Assembly (NCBI GenBank): GCA_003140115.1
Contig: PLIQ01000410.1
Location: 1,972 to 21,575 of the forward strand
Length of the DNA stretch: 19,604 nt
DNA from: Actinomycetota bacterium
GTDB taxonomy: Bacteria > Actinomycetota > Actinomycetes > Streptosporangiales > Streptosporangiaceae
Reading direction: 5' to 3'
The translations under genes were made by a program, and so were the position numbers. Under the pieces are notes generated by a model. The model was given only the letters and a program-made list of their open reading frames with translations, made no database searches and had not been told where the DNA came from. Below, in pieces: positions 15,147-19,604 of the stretch (position 1 is the first letter of the stretch; every line of letters starts with the position of its first letter).

Positions 15147-16067
15147 TCATGCCTCCTGACTGACCGGCAGGCCGGCGCGGTAATCCACGCTGTCCGCCGT
15201 GAGTTCCATAAATGCCTGCTCAAGCGAGACCTTGACCGCGGCCAGGTGGTACACGGGGACGCCGTTGGCGAAGGCAATGTCGCCCACCTGGTCCTCGGAC
15301 AGGCCGCGCACCCGCAACTGCTCCGATTCGCGGGTGACCGAGCCGCCCGCGGCAGCGACCGCCCGCGCCAGCACGTCCTGCGACGGCGTCCGCACCAAGA
15401 CCGCCTGGCCGGAGCTCCGGTCGATGAACTCGGCCACCCCGCAGTCCGCGATCAGCCGTCCGCGGCCGACCACGATCAGGTGGTCGGCCGTGTTTTCCAT
15501 CTCCGACATCAGGTGGCTGGAGACGAATACCACGCGGCCTTCGGCGGCCAGTGACCGCATCAGGCTGCGGATCCACAAGATGCCCTCCGGGTCCAGCCCG
15601 TTCACCGGCTCGTCGAACATCAGCACCTGCGGATCGCCGAGCAGCGCGGCGGCGATGCCGAGCCGCTGGCTCATCCCGAGCGAGAACCCCTTAGATCGCT
15701 TTCCCGCTACCTCGGACAGCCCCACGATGTCCAGCACCTCGTCCACCCGCCGCGACGAGATGGCGTTGGTCTGCGCCAGGCAGAGCAGGTGGTTCCGGGC
15801 ACTGCGGCCCCCGTGGGCCGCCCGCGCGTCAATCAGCGCGCTAACCTCCCGCATCGGGCTGGCCGCCCGGCGGTGCGGCCTCCCGTCGATCGTGACCGTC
15901 CCCGCGGTCGGCCGGTCCAGGCCCAGGATCAGCCGCATGGTGGTGGTCTTGCCCGCCCCGTTCGGGCCCAGGAAGCCGGTCACCAGGCCCGGCCGGACAG
16001 TGAAGCTGAGATCGTCGACCGCGAGCGTCCGCTCGTATCTCTTGGTCAGCCCGCGAGCCTCAATCAT
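15147..16067 (-). CDS. ABC transporter ATP-binding protein (BcrA/NatA-like)
   Basis: This is a 306-aa ATPase of the exporter. It shows Walker A GPNGAGKT at residues 34-41, signature SLGMSQRLG at 129-137 (the non-canonical C motif common in BcrA/NatA-type proteins), Walker B VLMFDEP at 148-154 with catalytic Glu153, and the H loop His185 (SSHLMSE). A C-terminal accessory domain of about 85 residues ends near VSLEQAFMELT, a typical element. ATG 16067 (MIEARGLTKRY) is chosen because GGGGAG lies about 10 bases upstream and the family begins this way; the frame stays open to 16148. It is the first gene of a tight four-gene unit on this strand. Confidence 0.95.
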   Translation of the reverse strand: MIEARGLTKRYERTLAVDDLSFTVRPGLVTGFLGPNGAGKTTTMRLILGLDRPTAGTVTIDGRPHRRAASPMREVSALIDARAAHGGRSARNHLLCLAQTNAISSRRVDEVLDIVGLSEVAGKRSKGFSLGMSQRLGIAAALLGDPQVLMFDEPVNGLDPEGILWIRSLMRSLAAEGRVVFVSSHLMSEMENTADHLIVVGRGRLIADCGVAEFIDRSSGQAVLVRTPSQDVLARAVAAAGGSVTRESEQLRVRGLSEDQVGDIAFANGVPVYHLAAVKVSLEQAFMELTADSVDYRAGLPVSQEA

Positions 16068-16085
16068 CGGACATACTCCCCGTTC

Positions 16086-16112
16086 AGCGTGATTACCCTC
16101 GGCAATCACGCT
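16086..16112. promoter_or_regulatory. Inverted-repeat operator candidate upstream of the ABC/two-component unit
   Basis: AGCGTGATT-N9-AATCACGCT has perfect 9-bp arms around a 9-base spacer. It lies 19 bases upstream of the ATPase start codon, in the only real gap ahead of the four-gene unit. The symmetry and position fit a binding site for a dimeric regulator, either the NarL-type regulator of the unit or the MarR upstream. A 5'UTR hairpin is an alternative. Confidence 0.65.
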
Positions 16113-16179
16113 ACGGAGCGGGCCCGCCGTACAGCAGCCGGCTGTCACCCAACTTCACCTGGGGGATATCCCCTACCGC

Positions 16180-16887
16180 TTACGGGCAGGGCGCCGCACG
16201 ATCACGGCGGCGACCGCGGGCGTGCTTGCGTTCACCGGCGCCGTAGTCGGAATCGTGGGCGGCATGCAGCTCGCCGCGACAGTTCTCAGCTGGCTGCTGG
16301 CCGACCGCGACCCAGTCGGCATCGCCCGCCAGCCGCTCGAATAACGTCGAACGGAAATCCTGGTGTCCGGCCCGCGCGATGTGAAGACCGTACCTGCCGG
16401 ATAACAGACGCTCGCTTAGCGGGGGCATCCGTTGATCCACTTGCTGGCGGGCGTCGTCGTCGGGGAACACAGCTCGGAGCACGGCGTCGGCCGCGACGAG
16501 GTCCGCTTGGCTCACCCGGCTCCGCACCATCTCGTTGAGAGCGTCCTGTGCCATCCAGATCGCCCGGCCATAGGCCTTGCCCCTCCGGGTGAGAACGACG
16601 AGAGTGCGGCGGGCGTCGGCCTCGTCGGTGCCGAAGGTGGCATAACCGCGCTCGACCAGCCCGTCGGCCATCTGGCGGGCGGCCTGGCGGCTGATGCCCT
16701 GCGCCTCGCCCAGCTGGCCGATGGCCAGCGGCCGCTGCAGGAGCAGGGCGAGTACCCAGGCGTCGCTCTGGCGGTAACCAGGAAAGCCGGCTTCCTGCAT
16801 GCGCTCACGTATCTGCTCGACCCAGCTCCGCCGGGCGCGGGCGAGCAAGCCCCCGAAGCGGTAGGGCGGATTTGCGTCAGTGGCCAT
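16180..16887 (-). CDS. MarR-family transcriptional regulator with antisense-derived C-terminal tail
   Basis: This is a winged-helix regulator of 235 aa. The MarR core is at about residues 10-150: ALLLQRPLAIGQLGEAQGIS, then RQAARQMADGLVERGYATF (recognition helix) and DARRTLVVLTRRGKA (wing with the DxR-x3 pattern). MarR proteins are usually about 140-170 aa. Here residues from about 172 on are read from the opposite strand of the decayed repeat copy at 16246-16374 and beyond, giving a charged, low-complexity tail ending GRRRDRAAPCP. The native stop was probably lost. ATG 16887 is chosen over a GTG at 16899. It is co-directional with the ABC unit (113 bases) and divergent from the DUF3089 gene with about 20 bases between starts, so it could regulate either. 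Confidence 0.82.
   Translation of the reverse strand: MATDANPPYRFGGLLARARRSWVEQIRERMQEAGFPGYRQSDAWVLALLLQRPLAIGQLGEAQGISRQAARQMADGLVERGYATFGTDEADARRTLVVLTRRGKAYGRAIWMAQDALNEMVRSRVSQADLVAADAVLRAVFPDDDARQQVDQRMPPLSERLLSGRYGLHIARAGHQDFRSTLFERLAGDADWVAVGQQPAENCRGELHAAHDSDYGAGERKHARGRRRDRAAPCP
16246..16344 (+). pseudogene. Decayed copy of the small two-TM membrane gene
   Basis: This copy reads VGIVGGMQLAATVLSWLLADRD and then PVGIARQPLE before a stop. The intact gene has the same two ends but 35 residues where this copy has MQ. The N-terminus (MTHYYVKAAL) is replaced by unrelated sequence with at best a GTG at 16222, and there is no ribosome site. In the 105-base aligned block all 11 differences are transitions, nine of them from G/C to A/T relative to the intact copy, and they fall evenly on coding and flanking positions. 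This is what an unconstrained copy would show. It lies antisense to the marR 3' end. Confidence 0.75.
16246..16374 (+). repeat. Direct repeat, copy 2 (internally deleted)
   Basis: This is the partner of 12020-12247. Blocks 16246-16263 (identical) and 16270-16374 (94 of 105 bases identical) are joined by only 6 bases, where copy 1 has 105. The two copies flank the whole ABC exporter and two-component unit in direct orientation. Confidence 0.85.
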
Positions 16888-16907
16888 CGAGAGGCACACT
16901 ACAACCT

Positions 16908-18071
16908 ATGAGAGATATGCAAGTAACCTGCCTATCCAGATCGACAGCGAAACACCAGGTCTCGCGGTTCGCGGCGGTCGCTGGCGGGCTGCTGGCGGCC
17001 ACCCTCCTCACCGCCGCGTGCTCATCGCCGGCGACCTCGCCGGCGTCTTCGCCGGCGAGCAGCGGTCCAGCGTCCGCCACATCGACGGTCTGGCTCTGCA
17101 AGCCGGGAATGTCTGACGACCCGTGCATAAACACCCTCGCGACGACCGCGGTCACCGCCACGGGGGCCAGGTCGGTGAGCTCACCGAAGCCGGCGACCTC
17201 GACCACCTTCGCCTGCTTCTACGTCTACGGCACCGTCTCTGCCGAGCCGTCGGTCAACGCCGACCTGCAACGAGGGAAAGCTGAGATCACCACCGCCGAG
17301 GAGCAGGCGACACCGTTCTCCCCGGTCTGCCAGGTCTACGCGCCGATCTACCGGCAGGTCACCGTGGCCGACATCGAGGCGCACCCGGACCTAAACTTCG
17401 GCCCGGCGGAGACCGTGACCGCGTACGACAGCATCAAGGCCGGCTTCGAGGACTTCCTCACCCACGAGCTTGACGGCCGCCCGTTCGTGGTGATCGGCGA
17501 CTCGCAGGGCGCGGCGATGCTCAACCTGCTCCTCGCGCGCCTCGTCGATGACGTGCCCGCGCTGCGCTCCAGGCTCGTCACCGCGATCATCCTGGGCGGC
17601 AACGTAGAGGTGCCGGCCGGCCAGCTGGTGGGCGGGACCTTCAAGCACATCCCCGCGTGCAGCCGGCTGGGGGAAACCGGCTGCGTGATCGCCTATTCCA
17701 GCTTCCCGTCAACGCCACCCGCCGATTCGCTGTTCGGCCGTCCGGGGCAAGGAGTCTCGCTGCAGTCAGGCCAGACGGCCAAGCAAGGGCTTCAAGTCGT
17801 GTGCGTCAACCCCGCGGCGCTCTCGGGCGGGGTGGCCACCCTTGGCGCCGTCTTCCCCTCACTGCTCCAAACGGCATCGACTCCCTGGGTGTCCTACCCG
17901 GGTCTTTACACGGCCCGCTGCGAGCAAAGCGATGGCGCCTCCTGGCTGAACGTCACCGAGGACCTCGGGCCCGCCTACGGCTACCACGTCTGGGACCTCG
18001 GCCTGGCCCAGGACAACCTGGTCAGCGACGTCGCCGCCGCCGAGATGACCTGGACCGATGACCACCGCTGA
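16908..18071 (+). CDS. DUF3089 family lipoprotein, predicted alpha/beta-hydrolase
   Basis: This 387-aa exported lipoprotein has an n-region with Arg and Lys, a hydrophobic segment (about residues 21-35) and lipobox LTAAC with Cys38 as the lipidated residue, then an S/P/A-rich linker coded by a 12-base tandem repeat. The DUF3089 domain follows: VWLCKPGMSDDPC, ACFYVYGTVSAEPSVN, CQVYAPIYRQV, and the nucleophile elbow VIGDSQGAAML with Ser199 (GDSQG rather than GHSQG). A C-terminal GYHVWDLGLAQ probably holds the catalytic His. It is likely an esterase or lipase-like enzyme at the outer face of the membrane, substrate unknown. The start is uncertain between ATG 16908 and ATG 16917; a further in-frame ATG at 16872 would overlap marR. 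Confidence 0.88.
   Translation: MRDMQVTCLSRSTAKHQVSRFAAVAGGLLAATLLTAACSSPATSPASSPASSGPASATSTVWLCKPGMSDDPCINTLATTAVTATGARSVSSPKPATSTTFACFYVYGTVSAEPSVNADLQRGKAEITTAEEQATPFSPVCQVYAPIYRQVTVADIEAHPDLNFGPAETVTAYDSIKAGFEDFLTHELDGRPFVVIGDSQGAAMLNLLLARLVDDVPALRSRLVTAIILGGNVEVPAGQLVGGTFKHIPACSRLGETGCVIAYSSFPSTPPADSLFGRPGQGVSLQSGQTAKQGLQVVCVNPAALSGGVATLGAVFPSLLQTASTPWVSYPGLYTARCEQSDGASWLNVTEDLGPAYGYHVWDLGLAQDNLVSDVAAAEMTWTDDHR
17025..17060 (+). repeat. Three 12-base tandem units in the lipoprotein linker
   Basis: TCGCCGGCG recurs at 17025, 17037 and 17049 with a 12-base period, coding the Ser-Pro-Ala-rich linker just after the lipidated cysteine. Copy number is likely to vary between strains by slippage without harming the enzyme domain. 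Confidence 0.7.
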
Positions 18072-18163
18072 GCACCTGGTGACCTGAGCCCGTAATGGCT
18101 GGGCCGGGAACAGGTGGCAGCCGACCGGATCCGCACGTAGCCTGTCAGCAGCTGACGCACGGG

Positions 18164-18215
18164 TTAAGCATCGTCACGAATTCGATATAACCAGTGTTAG
18201 TGGTCTAAGCTAACA
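18164..18215 (+). promoter_or_regulatory. Candidate promoter with overlapping palindromic operator before the COG4280-like gene
   Basis: TATAAC (18186-18191) matches the -10 consensus at five of six positions, with a weak TTAAGC 16 bases upstream. The inverted repeat TGTTAG-N9-CTAACA (18195-18215) covers the expected start of transcription, a classical repressor position. This leaves a leader of about 80-100 bases before the GTG at 18296. The regulator is unknown. Confidence 0.45.
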
Positions 18216-18295
18216 ACGGTTGCAATCGGCAGTCTCGTCGGTCACCAGAACAGTGTTCCTTACCTGAACCTAGGCCCGATGCTGAAGGAGGCCCG

Positions 18296-19084
18296 GTGAA
18301 CGCGCTTCCCCTCGTCCTGACCGTGTTCTTCGCCTGCGCGGTGGAAGCCATCGAGGCGCTCACGATCGTGCTGGCGGCGGGCTTGACCCGGCAGTGGCGG
18401 TCCACCTTCCAGGGCATGGCGGCGGCCCTGCTCGTGCTGGCCGCCATCGTGGGGGTGCTCGGGCCGACGGTCACGCTGCTGCCGCTAACGGCGCTGCGGC
18501 TGGTAGTCGGCGCGCTGCTGGCCATCTTCGGGCTGCAGTGGCTGCGCAAGGCCATCTTGCGGGCCGCCGGGTACAAGGCGCTGCACGACGAGGCCAGCGC
18601 CTACCTGCGCGAGGTCGCCGCGGCCAAGGCCGCGCCGGTCTCGTCGCGGCGCGGGATCAGCGACTGGTACGCCTTCACCCTCGCGTTCAAGGGCGTCCTG
18701 CTCGAAGGCCTGGAGGTGGTGTTCATCGTGATCACGTTCGGGGACAACCAGCGCGACCTGGGCGCCGCGGCCGTGGGTGCCGCGATCGCGGTGGTCGTGG
18801 TGGCCGTGACCGGGATCGCGGTCCGGGCCCCGCTGGCCAAGGTGCCCGAGAACGCGTTGAAGTTCGCCGTGGGGATCATGCTGACGTCGTTCGGGACGTT
18901 CTGGGGCGCCGAGGGCGCCGGGGTGAAGTGGCCGGGTAACGACGCGGCGCTGCTGGTGCTGGTCCCGGCGGTGGCCGTGGTCTCGCTCGCCTGTACCGCG
19001 TGGTTGCGGCGCGCTCGCCGGTCGGGCGGGGCGGCAGGCTCCCGGGTGCAGGCGTCGGTGCCGGAAGAGGTGAATGGCCCATGA
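18296..19084 (+). CDS. COG4280-like multi-TM membrane protein with FTR1-type E-x-x-E motifs
   Basis: This 262-aa protein has about seven TM helices and an internal repeat. VEAIEALTIVLAAGL (Glu17, Glu20) in TM1 is mirrored by LLEGLEVVFIVITFG (Glu137, Glu140) in the second half. Paired E-x-x-E helices of this type recall the REGLE motif of FTR1 iron permeases and related cation transporters, so metal or other cation transport is a reasonable but unproven inference. GTG 18296 is supported by AAGGAGG at 18285-18291. The loop between the halves (about residues 95-120) is charged and cytoplasmic by the positive-inside rule. The stop overlaps the next start (ATGA), so the pair is translationally coupled. 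Confidence 0.8.
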   Translation: MNALPLVLTVFFACAVEAIEALTIVLAAGLTRQWRSTFQGMAAALLVLAAIVGVLGPTVTLLPLTALRLVVGALLAIFGLQWLRKAILRAAGYKALHDEASAYLREVAAAKAAPVSSRRGISDWYAFTLAFKGVLLEGLEVVFIVITFGDNQRDLGAAAVGAAIAVVVVAVTGIAVRAPLAKVPENALKFAVGIMLTSFGTFWGAEGAGVKWPGNDAALLVLVPAVAVVSLACTAWLRRARRSGGAAGSRVQASVPEEVNGP

Positions 19085-19290
19085 TGCGGGCGCTGAAGTC
19101 GTTCGGGGCGTTCTGGTACGACTTCGTCATCGGCGACGACTGGCAGGTCGCCGCGCTGGTGGTGGCCGCGCTGGCCGTCACCGCGCTGCTCGTGCACGTC
19201 GCCGGGGTGAACGCCTGGTGGCTGCTCCCGGTCTGCGCCTTCGCCGCGCTGGTCTGGTCACTGCGCCGCGCCACCGCCGGCAAGTCCTGA
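19081..19290 (+). CDS. Small two-TM partner protein of the COG4280-like gene
   Basis: This is a 69-aa protein with an amphipathic N-terminus (FGAFWYDFVIGDDW) and two hydrophobic helices (about residues 22-40 and 43-60) ending in a short basic tail. ATG 19081 overlaps the preceding stop by four bases, and the end of the preceding gene supplies GAAGAGG as a ribosome site about 6 bases away. The tight coupling implies a joint function, perhaps as an auxiliary subunit. No function is known. It is convergent with the ABC-2 permease at the right edge, 21 bases apart. Confidence 0.78.
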   Translation: MMRALKSFGAFWYDFVIGDDWQVAALVVAALAVTALLVHVAGVNAWWLLPVCAFAALVWSLRRATAGKS

Positions 19291-19311
19291 ACCCTACGAT
19301 CAGCTGGTGCG

Positions 19312-19604
19312 TTACGCGTCGCGCCGGCTGAGCAGCAGCGCGGCGGCCATGAGAGCCGCGGCGGACCAGGCGGCTAGGACGCCGAGACCCGCCCACGGGG
19401 CGATGGGGAGGGCGCTCAGGTTCGTGGTGGCCTGGATGGCCAGGCCCGCGGTCATCGGGCCGACCTGCTGGACGTGCCGGCCCAGGTTCGAGCCGAGGAC
19501 GGATCCCAGGATCGGGAACAGGTAAAGCAGCGCGAGCACGACTCCGATACTGGCCGCGGAGTCCCGCGCGCAGGTGGCGACGCCGAGGCTGAACAGGGCG
19601 ATCA
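19312..19604 (-). CDS. ABC-2-type permease, C-terminal fragment running off the window
   Basis: The frame is open to the right edge, so the gene starts beyond 19604. The GTG at 19539 is internal. The visible 96 residues read LFSLGVATCARDSAASIGVV, LALLYLFPILGSVLG, a loop (GRHVQQVGPMTAGLAIQ) and a last TM ending LLLSRRDA. This matches the last two or three helices of the ABC-2 permease family that is also present at 14297-15145, including the same SRRDA terminus. Its ATPase should lie outside the window. Confidence 0.82.
   Translation of the reverse strand, partial: IALFSLGVATCARDSAASIGVVLALLYLFPILGSVLGSNLGRHVQQVGPMTAGLAIQATTNLSALPIAPWAGLGVLAAWSAAALMAAALLLSRRDA

Noticed and set aside
18144..18156. 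Palindrome GTCAGC-A-GCTGAC downstream of the lipoprotein gene
   Set aside because: The arms are short, it lies far from any start codon, and no second copy was seen. It is likely chance or a weak 3' hairpin.
18255..18273. Iron-box (IdeR/DtxR)-like sequence ahead of the FTR1-like gene
   Set aside because: On the minus strand it matches the 19-base consensus at only about 11 positions, and the nearby TGTTAG palindrome at about 10. This is too weak to claim iron control.
14297..19604. Shared SRRDA terminus of the two ABC-2 permeases as a sign of local duplication
   Set aside because: This ending is common in the permease family, and the visible parts otherwise differ too much to indicate a recent duplication.

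Overview
The window is very GC-rich, dense and strongly GC3-biased. It carries typical high-GC actinobacterial families: a PPOX-class F420-dependent oxidoreductase, a HisKA_3/NarL pair with an ABC-2 exporter, a DUF3089 lipoprotein, DUF998, and many GTG starts with ATGA or TGATG overlaps. It fits an actinomycete chromosome (Streptosporangiales- or Streptomyces-like), but genus cannot be told. I see no rRNA, tRNA, CRISPR array, phage module or transposase, and no gene-free stretch longer than about 300 bases.

Region 1 (1-5882) is aromatic acyl-CoA catabolism plus signalling. The window opens inside an Old Yellow Enzyme-type domain that looks like the C-terminal half of a 2-aminobenzoyl-CoA (or salicylyl-CoA) monooxygenase/reductase. 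A 2-aminobenzoate/benzoate-type CoA ligase lies about 3.2 kb downstream on the same strand. Between them sit a short, frame-broken remnant that may derive from an acyl-CoA dehydrogenase gene, a CHASE3 hybrid histidine kinase translationally coupled to a single-domain response regulator, and an opposite-strand PPOX protein. A strong hairpin closes the ligase gene.

Region 2 (5909-9931) holds membrane and housekeeping-like genes: a 65-aa secreted or anchored protein, a PAP2-like membrane protein overlapping tail-to-tail with a DUF998 protein, an EamA transporter whose frame runs 128 bases into the next gene, and a TTC38-like TPR protein followed by a near-perfect hairpin terminator.

Region 3 (9954-12217) is a TetR-controlled efflux unit: a 14-TM DHA2 MFS exporter, its TetR regulator just upstream, and a divergent 75-aa two-TM protein. 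Two related inverted repeats of the form AGTGA-N4-TCACT(A) sit in front of the exporter and in the tetR/small-gene gap. They are convincing TetR operators.

Region 4 (12020-16887) is an ABC exporter with a two-component system (ATPase, permease, HisKA_3 kinase, NarL-type regulator), tightly coupled on the minus strand and headed by a 9-bp-arm inverted repeat. It is bracketed by two direct copies of the small membrane protein gene. One copy is intact. The other is internally deleted and diverged only by transitions, and it lies antisense to the 3' end of a MarR gene whose frame now runs through it.

Region 5 (16908-19604) has a DUF3089 lipoprotein esterase/hydrolase candidate divergent from marR, an FTR1-like/COG4280 membrane protein coupled to a 69-aa membrane partner behind a promoter with an overlapping palindrome, and the C-terminal end of a second ABC-2 permease entering from the right edge.
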